The notes under the pieces are model-generated. The model ran no database searches. It was not told the origin of the DNA and was given only the letters and a program-made list of their open reading frames with translations. Below are positions 51,535 to 60,062 of a DNA stretch of 64,000 bases, piece after piece (position 1 is the first letter of the stretch; every line of letters starts with the position of its first letter). A program made the position numbers and the translations under genes. Origin of the DNA: Anaerolineae bacterium. Lineage in GTDB: Bacteria > Chloroflexota > Anaerolineae > Aggregatilineales > Phototrophicaceae. The DNA is taken from positions 1 to 64,000 of the forward strand of contig JADLAY010000051.1 in the NCBI GenBank assembly GCA_020849765.1, written 5' to 3'.

Positions 51535-52020
51535 GTGACTTCATTTCAGCAAGAAAAACACGACTATTTCCGTATGATCCTGTTGACGGTCGTCGGCCAG
51601 GCCTATGCCGCGGCTGGCTTCCGCCTGGAAGACAAGCCGACGCAGTGGGCAGGCGGCCAATTCCGCTTCCGCAAGTCGCTTGGCGACGAATTGTTCGCCT
51701 TCATCGCCTACCAACATCTGCCCTATCCCGACCCGCAGCCGTCACGTTTCCGCGTCACGCTGGCGCGCACGGATAAATCCAACCCGGCGCTGACCAGCCA
51801 CCATCCCCAGTTCGATCGCCGCACGCTCAGCATTCTGGTCGTGCAGGATTTCGGCGTCGACATCCTACCGGCGGCGGATTACTGGTGGCCGTACAAGAAC
51901 ACGGACGAGTTGGGGCGGGCGTTGGCGGAAACCGGCCATCTGGTCGCGGGCTACGGGATTCCGTGGCTCAAGGGCGAACTGACGCCGCCGGAGCGCAAGA
52001 CGGCCGAAAGCGTCCCCTGA
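51535..52020 (+). CDS. Soluble protein of unknown function
   Basis: A 161-residue protein, with GTG 51535 as the most likely start (VTSFQQEKHDYFRMILLTVV); a longer open frame extends upstream into the DUF389 gene but has no ribosome site. It is mainly alpha/beta and contains TLSILVVQDFGVDILPAADY and WWPYKNTDELGRALAE. No transmembrane segment, signal peptide or known domain is recognised. It is followed by the lytic-transglycosylase promoter. Whether it is cotranscribed with DUF389 is unclear. Confidence 0.55.
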   Translation: MTSFQQEKHDYFRMILLTVVGQAYAAAGFRLEDKPTQWAGGQFRFRKSLGDELFAFIAYQHLPYPDPQPSRFRVTLARTDKSNPALTSHHPQFDRRTLSILVVQDFGVDILPAADYWWPYKNTDELGRALAETGHLVAGYGIPWLKGELTPPERKTAESVP

Positions 52021-52052
52021 CCGACGCATAGCGAATTCTCATCGCGCGCATA

Positions 52053-52081
52053 TTGACACGCCATGCGCCACTCGCGATAAT
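52053..52081 (+). promoter_or_regulatory. Promoter of the lytic transglycosylase gene
   Basis: TTGACA (52053-52058) and GATAAT (52076-52081) are 17 bases apart. The start of transcription falls about 52088-52089, exactly on the predicted ATG. Confidence 0.8.
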
Positions 52082-52088
52082 GCGGCGC

Positions 52089-54512
52089 ATGACCAGACAA
52101 TTGCTGCCGATCCTCGCTCTTCTGTGGCTGCTCAGCGCCTGCTCGCTGACGCAGACCACCGAACAGCAGCCCAATATCATCATCGCTCCCAACGAAACAC
52201 AGGCCGCGTTTGAGCTGTCCTTGACTCAGCTGGCGCTGCTGCCGACACCAACTGCCACGCTCGCGCCGGATGCCTTGCTGCAAAGCGCCGACCGCAAGCT
52301 CTTGAACGGCTACTACGAGGCCGCCGTCGATCAGTATCAGTTGGTACTGGCCCAGGGCGAGTATGCACCGGCTGATGAACGGGCGACCGCCGCCTTGGGC
52401 CTGGGGCGCTCGGCGCTGCGCGAGGGGTTGTTCGAGGAAGCGGCCAACGCGCTCACAATCTTCGTCGACCAATTCCCACAAGATTCACGTGTGGCGCAGG
52501 CCTACTTCCTGCGCGGCGATGCCTTCCTCGGGCTGTCGCGCTGGGATAACGCCATCGCCGATTTCAACGTCTATCTGGCGTCGCGCCCCGGCCTGATCGA
52601 CAGCTATGCCTACGAGCGGATCGGCGATGCGCAGCTCGCGCTGGGGCAATTCGATCAAGCCGTCGGCAGCTATCAAGCCTCCGCCAGTGCCGACCGCGGC
52701 CTCGTGCCGCAACTGATCCTGCGCGAGAAGCTGGCTCAGCTTTACATCAGCGCCGGGCAGCCCGCCAACGCCGTCGCTCAATACGACGCGATCCTGAGCG
52801 TGGCGCGTAATGCGCCCTACCGTGCCAGCATCGCTTATGCGGCTGCGCAGGCGCTGCTCGACGGCGGTGATTTCACCAGCGGCCTGGCGCGCATGCAGGA
52901 GATCTTCGAGCAGTACTCCGACCGCCCGGAAGCGTATCAGGCCATGCAGGCGCTGCTGCAAAACGGCATTACGGTCGACCCGTTCCAGCGCGGCCAGGTC
53001 AGTTATGCCTATGGCGACTACACCGACGCCATCGAAGCCTACAACACCTACTCGACCCAGCACCCGCTGACGGACATCCCACCGCAGATGTTCATGCAGC
53101 TAGGGCGCGCTTATCGCGAGGTCGGCAACCCGGCAGCGGCGATCACGGCCTTTCAATCGGTCATCGATCAGTACCCGACCAGCACCTCTTTCGGCGACGC
53201 GCTGCTGGAGCAAGGCCGCACCTACTTTCTGAGCGGCGACATCCCGACAGCCATCGACCAGTACATGCGCATCGCCGATACGTACGACTATCTGCCGCAG
53301 GCGGCGGAGGCACTCTGGCGCGCGGGCTATCTCTACGGCACCAACGACGAGCCGGAACTGGCGGCGACGATCTTCGAGCAGCTTGCCGATCGCTACCCGG
53401 ATACGGAGCAGGCACGTGACGGGCTGCTGCTGGCCGCCAATGCCTCGATGCAGACGGGCAATCTGGGCGCGGCGGAACGCTTCTACGCGGCATTGGCCTC
53501 GACGGCGACCGGCGATTTGCAGGCGGAGGCATACCTGAACGTCGGGCGGCTGGCGCTTCAGCGTGGGGATGCTGGCATCGCCAATCAGGCGCTGCAGCAG
53601 GCCGCCCAGGCCGCCCCAGATAGCTACTTCAGCGCGCGCGCCCGTGACATTCGCGATAGCCGCGCACCCTTTGCACGTCCGACGACCTATCAGTTCCAGT
53701 TCGACGATGCGGCTGACGTGGCACAGGCGGAGTCGTGGCTGCGGCAGATGTTCGGCATCGAGCAAGAAGGCTCGCTGTGGCAGCTTTCCCCGGCTCTGCA
53801 GGCGGATGCGCGCCTGATCCGCGGCACCGAGTTGTGGGGTGTCGCCGCCTACGACGAAGCACGGGCCGAATTCGATGACTTGCTCAACACCACCGAAGAC
53901 GATGCGCTGGCATCGTACCAACTCGCGATCTACTGGCGGCAGATTGGCGCCTATCAGGCGTCGATTCAGGCGGCGGCCAACATCATCGACGCGGCCAACA
54001 TCAGCACCCTGGAAGCGCCGCCGTACATCGCGCGCATGCGCTACCCGGTCTACTACCTCGACGTCGTCCAGACCGAAGCCGACAAGTACGACATCGATCC
54101 GCTGCTGCTGTTCGCGCTCATCCGCCACGAGAGCCTGTTCGATGCCAATGCAACGGCGGCGGCGGGTGAAAAAGGGCTGACGCAGGTCATACCAAGCACG
54201 GGCGAATACATCGCCCAGCAGTTGGATTGGCCGGGCTATCAGCACAGCGTGCTGTTTCGCCCCTATGCCAGCGTCGCCTTCGGGGCGTATTATTTGCACG
54301 AACAGCTCATGCGCTTCGACAACAACGTCCCGGCGTCCCTCGGCGCTTACAACGCCGGGCCGGGCAATGCGGCGCAGTGGCTCGCCCTCTCCGGCGGCGA
54401 TCCGGATCTGTTCATCAGTTCGATCACCATCTCAAGCACGCGCACCTACGTCACGCGCATCTACGGCTATCACGCCATCTACCGTGCGCTGTATGGCGGA
54501 CAGGGGCAATGA
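52089..54512 (+). CDS. TPR-containing lytic transglycosylase lipoprotein (SLT family)
   Basis: An 807-residue lipoprotein. Its signal peptide (MTRQLLPILALLWLLSAC) has the lipobox LSAC, so the mature N-terminus is lipidated. About 500 residues of TPR-like helical repeats (about 50-600, e.g. YYEAAVDQYQLVLAQGEYAP) precede the catalytic SLT domain (about 660-800). This has the Glu in LIRHESLFDANATAAAGEKG, LTQVIPSTGEYIAQ, and LGAYNAGPGNAAQW. It cleaves the peptidoglycan glycan. Start: ATG 52089 is preferred, because the two upstream in-frame ATGs (52080 and the codon at 52053) fall in the promoter. No Shine-Dalgarno sequence exists, as expected for a leaderless mRNA. Confidence 0.87.
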   Translation: MTRQLLPILALLWLLSACSLTQTTEQQPNIIIAPNETQAAFELSLTQLALLPTPTATLAPDALLQSADRKLLNGYYEAAVDQYQLVLAQGEYAPADERATAALGLGRSALREGLFEEAANALTIFVDQFPQDSRVAQAYFLRGDAFLGLSRWDNAIADFNVYLASRPGLIDSYAYERIGDAQLALGQFDQAVGSYQASASADRGLVPQLILREKLAQLYISAGQPANAVAQYDAILSVARNAPYRASIAYAAAQALLDGGDFTSGLARMQEIFEQYSDRPEAYQAMQALLQNGITVDPFQRGQVSYAYGDYTDAIEAYNTYSTQHPLTDIPPQMFMQLGRAYREVGNPAAAITAFQSVIDQYPTSTSFGDALLEQGRTYFLSGDIPTAIDQYMRIADTYDYLPQAAEALWRAGYLYGTNDEPELAATIFEQLADRYPDTEQARDGLLLAANASMQTGNLGAAERFYAALASTATGDLQAEAYLNVGRLALQRGDAGIANQALQQAAQAAPDSYFSARARDIRDSRAPFARPTTYQFQFDDAADVAQAESWLRQMFGIEQEGSLWQLSPALQADARLIRGTELWGVAAYDEARAEFDDLLNTTEDDALASYQLAIYWRQIGAYQASIQAAANIIDAANISTLEAPPYIARMRYPVYYLDVVQTEADKYDIDPLLLFALIRHESLFDANATAAAGEKGLTQVIPSTGEYIAQQLDWPGYQHSVLFRPYASVAFGAYYLHEQLMRFDNNVPASLGAYNAGPGNAAQWLALSGGDPDLFISSITISSTRTYVTRIYGYHAIYRALYGGQGQ

Positions 54513-54592
54513 ACGCGAGGCGCACTTCAGGGTATTGTCTTCGTAACTCGACCGTCAAAGCGACTATTTGGCACAGGCAGAGAAGGTAAACT

Positions 54593-57511
54593 ATGACAGT
54601 CACTCACGGATTTGAACTGATCCAGGAACGCGACATCCCGGAACTGGCATCGAAAGCCCGGCTGTTCCGCCACGTGCGCACGGGCGCGCGGCTGCTCTCG
54701 CTCGAAAACGACGACGACAACAAGTGCTTTGGCGTCGGCTTCAAAACGCCGCCACCGGATAGCAGCGGCGTGCCGCATATCCTCGAACACTCAGTGCTCA
54801 ACGGCTCACGCAAGTACCCGGTCAAAGAGCCGTTCGTCGAACTGCTCAAGGCGTCGCTCAACACTTTCCTGAATGCGATGACCTTCCCCGACATGACGAT
54901 CTACCCGGTCGCCAGCACCAACGTGCAGGATTTCTACAATCTGGTCGACGTCTACCTGGATGCCGTCTTCTACCCGCGCATCACGCCGATGATCCTGCAG
55001 CAGGAAGGCTGGCACTACGAGACGGAGAGCAGCGACGCGCCGCTGACGTACAAGGGCGTCGTCTTCAACGAGATGAAGGGCTATCACTCGACGCCGGATT
55101 ACGCGCTGGAGACGTCGGTGCAGGCGGCGCTGCTGCCGGACACGCCTTATGTCCACGATTCGGGCGGCAACCCCGCCAACATCCCGGATCTGACCTATGC
55201 GCAGTTCAAGTGGTTCCACGATACCTACTATCACCCGGCCAACGCCTTCGTCTTCTTCTACGGCGACGACGATCCGGACGAGCGCCTGCGCCTGATCGAC
55301 GACTTCATCGCCGAGTTCACTGCCAAGACCGTCGACTCGACCGTGCCATTGCAGCCGCGCTTCGATGCGCCGCGCACGGTGATCAAGCGCTACGACGCAG
55401 GCGAATCCGGCGACGAGAGCAACAAGGGCCTGACGACGATCAGTTGGCTGCTGCCGGAAGTGACCAACGCCGAAAAGATCCTCGAACTGGAAGTGCTCGA
55501 ACACATCCTGATCAAGACGGCGGCCTCCCCGCTGCGCAAGGCACTGATCGACTCCGGCATTGGCGAGAACCTGGCCGGGGACGGGTTGGATGCGCTCAAA
55601 CGGCAGGCGAGCTTCACCGTCGGGCTGCGCGGCATCAAGCCGACCGATGGCGCCAAGGTCGAAACGCTCGTCCTGACCACGCTCGGCAAGCTGGCGGAAG
55701 ACGGCATCGACCCTCAGATGGTGGAAGCGTCGCTCAACACGATCGAGTTCCAACTCCGTGAAAAGAACACCGGTGGCTTCCCGCGCGGGCTGGCAGCCTT
55801 CATCGGCGTACTGCAGCCGTGGATGCACGGCGGCGATCCGTTGGAGCATCTCGCTTTTGACGAGCCGCTGCAGCACATCAAGGCGCGCTACGCCGAGCAG
55901 CCCGGCTACTTTGAAACGATGATCGGTGAGTACTTCCTCGACAATCCGCATCGTGTGACCGTCATCCTGCAGCCCGATCCGCAGGTGAAGGTCGAGCGGG
56001 ACGCCGCCGAGGAAGCCCGCCTGCAGCACGAGCGCGGCGGCATGGCTTCCGACGCCATCGAGACGATCATCGCCGACATGGAAGAACTCGAACGCCGCCA
56101 GACGATGCCGGATGCGCCGGAAGACCTGGCCAAGATCCCGCGGCTGACGCTGGCCGACCTGGAACGCGAGATCAAGACCGTGCCGACCGAGATCATCAGC
56201 GGCGACAACGGCACGATCTTCTATCACGACCTGGCGACGAGCGGCATTGTCTATGCCGACATCGGCTTCAACCTGTACGCCGTGCCGGGCGATCTGCTGC
56301 CCTACGTCAGCCTGTTCGGGCGCGCGCTGGTCGAGATCGGCACCGAGCGCGAGGATTACGTGCGCCTGCTCCAGCGCATCGGCGCCAAGACCGGCGGCAT
56401 CCGCCCGGATTACCTGGCGTCGCAGACCATCGGGCGCGAGGACAGCATCGCCTACCTGTTCCTGCGCGCGAAGGCGATGGGCGCACAGACGCAGGATATG
56501 CTCGACATCCTGAGCGACATCCTGCTGACGGTCAAGCTGGATAACCGCGAGCGCTTCCTGCAGATGGCGCTGGAAGACAAGGCGCGCCAGGAGGCCGGGC
56601 TGGGCATGAGCGGACATATGATCGCCAACAACCGGCTGCGCGCGCACTTCGACGACGCAGGCTGGTTCGCCGAGCAGCTTTCCGGCATCAGCCACCTGTT
56701 CTTCGTGCGCGAATTGATCGGCCAGATCCAGAACGACTGGGCCAGCGTGCTCGACAAGCTGGAGACGCTGCGCCGCCTGCTCGTCAATCGGAGCGCGGCG
56801 GTCGTCAACGTGACGACGGACGCCGAGACATGGGCGACGTTCCAGCCGCAGCTTGACACCTTCCTGTCCGCCCTGCCGAGCAGCCCCTTCATCGCTCAGG
56901 CGTGGCAGCACGCCGACCTGCCGCCCTACGAGGGCGTTACCGTACCAACGCAGGTGAATTTCGTCGGCAAAGGCGCCAACCTCTACGACCTCGGCTACAA
57001 GCTGAACGGCTCGCACGTGGTCATCCTCAAACACCTGAACCTCGATTACATGTGGAACAAGGTGCGCGTGCAAGGCGGCGCTTACGGCGGCACCTGCCTG
57101 TTCAATCACGTTTCTGGCGTGGCGACCTTCCTCTCGTGGCAGGATCCGAATCTGATCGACACGCTCAAGGTCTACGACGGGACAGCGGATTATCTGCGCA
57201 AGATCGAGCTGAGCGAGGACGACCTGGAGAAAGCCATCATCGGCGCTATCAGCCAGCTTGATCCGTACCAACTGCCGGATGCCAAGGGCTACAGCGCGAC
57301 CATGCGCCATCTGATCGGCTATACCGACGCCATGCGCCAGCAGATGCGCGACGAAGTGCTGGGGACGACCATCGAAGACTTCCGCGCGCTGGCCAACGTG
57401 ATGGCGCGCATCCCGGATGCCGGGCGCGTCGTCGTCACCAGCTCCGCCGAGCGGATCGCCGCCGCGAACGAAGCGATGGGCGGCAAGCTGACGGTCACAC
57501 CGGTCATGTAG
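54593..57511 (+). CDS. Presequence-protease-like M16C metallopeptidase
   Basis: A 972-residue insulinase-superfamily peptidase of the PreP/Cym1 (M16C) type, which degrades peptides in a clamshell chamber. The inverted zinc motif HILEH gives His62, Glu65 and His66, and Glu160 in VVFNEMKG is the third zinc ligand. The 94-residue spacing from His66 fits M16C. The four M16 modules and a central linker are present, and the C-terminal half contains GSHVVILKHLNLDYMWNKVR and GGAYGGTCLF. No signal peptide is seen, so it may be cytoplasmic. A GAGAAGG-type ribosome site precedes ATG 54593. Confidence 0.93.
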   Translation: MTVTHGFELIQERDIPELASKARLFRHVRTGARLLSLENDDDNKCFGVGFKTPPPDSSGVPHILEHSVLNGSRKYPVKEPFVELLKASLNTFLNAMTFPDMTIYPVASTNVQDFYNLVDVYLDAVFYPRITPMILQQEGWHYETESSDAPLTYKGVVFNEMKGYHSTPDYALETSVQAALLPDTPYVHDSGGNPANIPDLTYAQFKWFHDTYYHPANAFVFFYGDDDPDERLRLIDDFIAEFTAKTVDSTVPLQPRFDAPRTVIKRYDAGESGDESNKGLTTISWLLPEVTNAEKILELEVLEHILIKTAASPLRKALIDSGIGENLAGDGLDALKRQASFTVGLRGIKPTDGAKVETLVLTTLGKLAEDGIDPQMVEASLNTIEFQLREKNTGGFPRGLAAFIGVLQPWMHGGDPLEHLAFDEPLQHIKARYAEQPGYFETMIGEYFLDNPHRVTVILQPDPQVKVERDAAEEARLQHERGGMASDAIETIIADMEELERRQTMPDAPEDLAKIPRLTLADLEREIKTVPTEIISGDNGTIFYHDLATSGIVYADIGFNLYAVPGDLLPYVSLFGRALVEIGTEREDYVRLLQRIGAKTGGIRPDYLASQTIGREDSIAYLFLRAKAMGAQTQDMLDILSDILLTVKLDNRERFLQMALEDKARQEAGLGMSGHMIANNRLRAHFDDAGWFAEQLSGISHLFFVRELIGQIQNDWASVLDKLETLRRLLVNRSAAVVNVTTDAETWATFQPQLDTFLSALPSSPFIAQAWQHADLPPYEGVTVPTQVNFVGKGANLYDLGYKLNGSHVVILKHLNLDYMWNKVRVQGGAYGGTCLFNHVSGVATFLSWQDPNLIDTLKVYDGTADYLRKIELSEDDLEKAIIGAISQLDPYQLPDAKGYSATMRHLIGYTDAMRQQMRDEVLGTTIEDFRALANVMARIPDAGRVVVTSSAERIAAANEAMGGKLTVTPVM

Positions 57512-57531
57512 CACGGCAGTTAGTTACAGAG

Positions 57532-57558
57532 GAGTACGCGTCAATCGGCGCGTACTCT
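57532..57558. terminator. Hairpin between convergent M16C and metalloprotease-like genes
   Basis: GAGTACGCG (57532-57540) pairs with CGCGTACTC (57549-57557) over an 8-base loop. The T tract is short on both sides. Confidence 0.65.
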
Positions 57559-57561
57559 TGA

Positions 57562-58896
57562 TCAGGATGCGGGCGTGCCCGAGATGGCTTCGACGGCGGC
57601 CAGCAGTTCGTCGCGCGTGGTGACGTTGCGCATGACGAGCACCCAATCAAGCAGGGAGCGGCTCTTGTCGAGCAAAGTCTGTGCGGCTGTTCCAATCGGA
57701 TCGGCACCGCCAGCGCCGGGCGCGCCGGTCTGATAGCCGCCATAGAAGGCGAAATAAGCCTGATTCAGGCGCCGGATCAGATAGCCATTGGCGACGAACA
57801 ACTCGCGGCGCTCTTCCATGTAGGCTTCGGCTTCCTCGACGTCCCCCTCAGTCAGCAAGCGGTCAACCTCGACGCGCGTGGTGTTCATCTCCGCGCCGTA
57901 ATCGAAGGCTGCGGGCTGCGGCGGAGCAAACTCCGGCAGCAGCGGCATGAAGGCCGGGCTGCGCGGCGCATAAGCGACTTGCAGCGACGGCGACGACGGC
58001 GCAGACACCAACAGATCGGGATAGTAGCGGGCGAGCACCATGCGGCTGACCTCGTGGCCGAAGAGCGTCGCCGCCGTCTCATTGATGATGCGCGTCTCGT
58101 TATCGTAGTCGTAGTTCAGGCCGAGCGGAAAGAACAGCAGGTAATGATGGAACCACTCGTGCGAGAACGTATCGAGTGAGGCCGGGATCGACGTGCGTTC
58201 GAGCACCATCGCCGGAAACAGCGCGATGCCGCCTATGGGCACGATCAGCGCGGAGACGTCCTCATGCTCGGTTTCAATCGCCGTTTCGAGTGCCGTCTGC
58301 TCGTCCACCGGCAGCGGATCGAGCGCCATGCCGGTTTCAAAGGTGATCGAATCGCGCGGCGAGATGACGAGGAAGTTCGGCGGTTGGGTGAAGCGCATGG
58401 CGATGGGCGGCAAGAACTGGCCGAGCGTTCCAAACCCCTGGTCGACCAGCACGGCGGCGATCTGACCTTCGAGGATGCTCTCGACCAGCGATTGGCGCGC
58501 TCGCAGGCTGGCGCGCATGGCATCGCGTTGGGCGCGCAGCTCGACGGTCGCCTTGCCCGGCTCGGTCATGCGATGATCGGCATAGATGAAGTCGATCCGC
58601 CCTTCGAGCGTGCGCACCTCGGCCAGGTCATTCATATACTGGCGCACGAAAGCGACGCGCCCCCCCTCGTCCATGAAGGGATGCACGCCAAACAGCGTCT
58701 CTTCGGCTTTTGCAGCCAGCGCATCAACCGTCCAGCCCACGTAGTCGAACAGATCGTTGCGCGCCAGCCGCGCGATCGAGGTCGAGAGATCGCCTTCGGG
58801 CGGCGTCGAATAACGCAGCAGAATCAGCATCAGGGCCAGGCGCAGCAGCCACGCACCGGCGCGCAGCACGAATCGCACAAAACGCCGCCAATCCAT
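57562..58896 (-). CDS. Membrane-anchored protein with an HExxH metalloprotease-like motif
   Basis: A 444-residue protein. A basic N-terminus and one membrane helix (about 12-28, AGAWLLRLALMLILLRY) place the rest outside or in the cytoplasm. The sequence SHEWFHHYL (HEWFH, an HExxH zinc-binding motif) is followed, after about 22-25 residues, by NETAATLFGHE, whose Glu could be a third ligand as in gluzincins. Two hydrophobic turns around it (ALIVPIGGIALFPAMVLER) are typical of proteases. The family is unknown to me and activity is not proven. It is convergent with the M16C gene and follows a hairpin-rich 341-base spacer. Confidence 0.7.
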   Translation of the reverse strand: MDWRRFVRFVLRAGAWLLRLALMLILLRYSTPPEGDLSTSIARLARNDLFDYVGWTVDALAAKAEETLFGVHPFMDEGGRVAFVRQYMNDLAEVRTLEGRIDFIYADHRMTEPGKATVELRAQRDAMRASLRARQSLVESILEGQIAAVLVDQGFGTLGQFLPPIAMRFTQPPNFLVISPRDSITFETGMALDPLPVDEQTALETAIETEHEDVSALIVPIGGIALFPAMVLERTSIPASLDTFSHEWFHHYLLFFPLGLNYDYDNETRIINETAATLFGHEVSRMVLARYYPDLLVSAPSSPSLQVAYAPRSPAFMPLLPEFAPPQPAAFDYGAEMNTTRVEVDRLLTEGDVEEAEAYMEERRELFVANGYLIRRLNQAYFAFYGGYQTGAPGAGGADPIGTAAQTLLDKSRSLLDWVLVMRNVTTRDELLAAVEAISGTPAS

Positions 58897-59237
58897 CAGC
58901 GATTAAGCTCCTCGAATGACCGACGCTTCATGGTAATGGATTCGCTTCGATTCGACCACGTCTGAAGGGCTACCAAGTGACAATGTAAATATCCCTTGGG
59001 ACATATGACCTACTATCGTCGCCGACCGATACCTTCGGTGATTTCGTTTCAATCGGTCGGCTTTGGCCCATCAAGCACGCTAAAGGTGCTAATAAGAAAG
59101 AGCATCTCCGAAGTATGTTCAAGCATCTTCAGTATGCTTGATTTGATCTAGCCGACGGGTTGACCCGTCGGCGGACAAAGCATGAACGGTCGTAGCCACA
59201 AGAAGCCAATACCCAACCGCCAAAAGCTAACCGCCAA
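58897..59237. other. Gene-free, hairpin-rich spacer
   Basis: No gene is evident in these 341 bases. They hold three long perfect hairpins: GCCGACCGAT/ATCGGTCGGC (59021-59030, 59052-59061), TCAAGCAT/ATGCTTGA (59119-59126, 59134-59141) and GCCGACGGGT/ACCCGTCGGC (59151-59160, 59163-59172). There is also a short AGCAC/GTGCT (59074-59078, 59086-59090). The direct repeat AACCGCCAA occurs at 59215-59223 and 59229-59237, next to the stop of the nuclease gene. None of the hairpins has a T tract. It is a candidate for a structured RNA, processing region or recombination remnant. Confidence 0.6.
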
Positions 59238-60062
59238 CTAATACTCGATCTCGGCAATCTGATCGATGTCGAGCGTGAAGGCGGTCAGATCGATCTCATC
59301 GGCGCCGTCGTCCCATTCATCCAGACGGCCCGCCTGCACACCGCGGTCACATAGTGAGCGATAAGGGCAAAAGCGGCACCGATTGACATCCGGAGTCAGC
59401 GGGAAATTCGGGCGCGACGCGATCTCCTCAATCAAGCCAGCCAGATAGGCGGTGTCCGTGGCGTACTGCGCCGCGTCATATGGGAAGCGCTGCGTCGCCC
59501 CCTCGTGATCGGCATACCAATAGACCATCTCGATCTGCTCCGGCGGGATAGGTTGGCCGCCGTAGAATGCCTCGCCGCTCGCCGCCAGCACGTAGCGGTA
59601 GACGATCGTCTGCAAGCGCTGGGCCAGCCGTTCCGTCGACGGCATCCGCTCCGACGTCTTCCAATCGACGATCAACGCCCGCCCGCCCGGCTTCACCGCT
59701 AGCAGATCGAACTTCGCCAGCAGCATCGTGTCATTCAGTACGGTCGTGATCGTCGTTTCTGGGCGGCGCATCTCCGGCACGCCGTCCAGGCCGCTCTTCA
59801 AGTACACGTCGAACCAACGGCGCACGTCCTCGTCGCCGATGCGCGGCAGCAGCACCTCACCGTCGATGCCGGCCAGATGCTGGTGCACGAGGTGATGGAA
59901 CTGCTCGCCCTTGTCCATGCGCGCCTCAAATTCGAGCATGTCGTCGACTTCCGGCGCGGGCCAGCGCTGGCGCAGCAGATAGCGGAGTTCGAAGCGACGC
60001 GCGCAGTCGACGTAATCTTGCAGGCTCGTCTGGCTGAAGACGAAATCGTCGGGCAGGTTCAT
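59238..60062 (-). CDS. RecB/AddB-like PD-(D/E)XK nuclease with an Fe-S cluster motif
   Basis: A 274-residue nuclease. Residues of the family are LSQTSL-YVDCARRFELRYLL at the start (here SQTSLQDYVDCARRFELRYL), the central AKFDLLAVKPGGRALIVDWK, with Asp and Asp-x-Lys as metal and catalytic residues, and RLQTIVYRYVL (QxxxY). The C-terminal RCRFCPYRSLCDRG together with the first Cys (YVDC) would bind a 4Fe-4S cluster, as in AddB, AdnB and Cas4. It overlaps the helicase gene by four bases (ATGA), so the two are coupled. It likely trims DNA ends with the two helicases. Confidence 0.88.
   Translation of the reverse strand: MNLPDDFVFSQTSLQDYVDCARRFELRYLLRQRWPAPEVDDMLEFEARMDKGEQFHHLVHQHLAGIDGEVLLPRIGDEDVRRWFDVYLKSGLDGVPEMRRPETTITTVLNDTMLLAKFDLLAVKPGGRALIVDWKTSERMPSTERLAQRLQTIVYRYVLAASGEAFYGGQPIPPEQIEMVYWYADHEGATQRFPYDAAQYATDTAYLAGLIEEIASRPNFPLTPDVNRCRFCPYRSLCDRGVQAGRLDEWDDGADEIDLTAFTLDIDQIAEIEY

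Noticed and set aside
54806..57514. A 902-codon open frame antisense to the M16C peptidase gene, and similar long antisense frames (60434-62509, 3330-4619, 7387-8478)
   Set aside because: These are shadows of GC-rich genes with strong codon bias on the other strand. They have Arg/His/Asp-rich, low-complexity products, no ribosome sites and no recognisable domains.
59238..60062. The Fe-S PD-(D/E)XK nuclease as a CRISPR Cas4
   Set aside because: No repeats, Cas1 or Cas2 were seen; the gene overlaps a UvrD-type helicase, as expected for AddAB/RecB-like repair.
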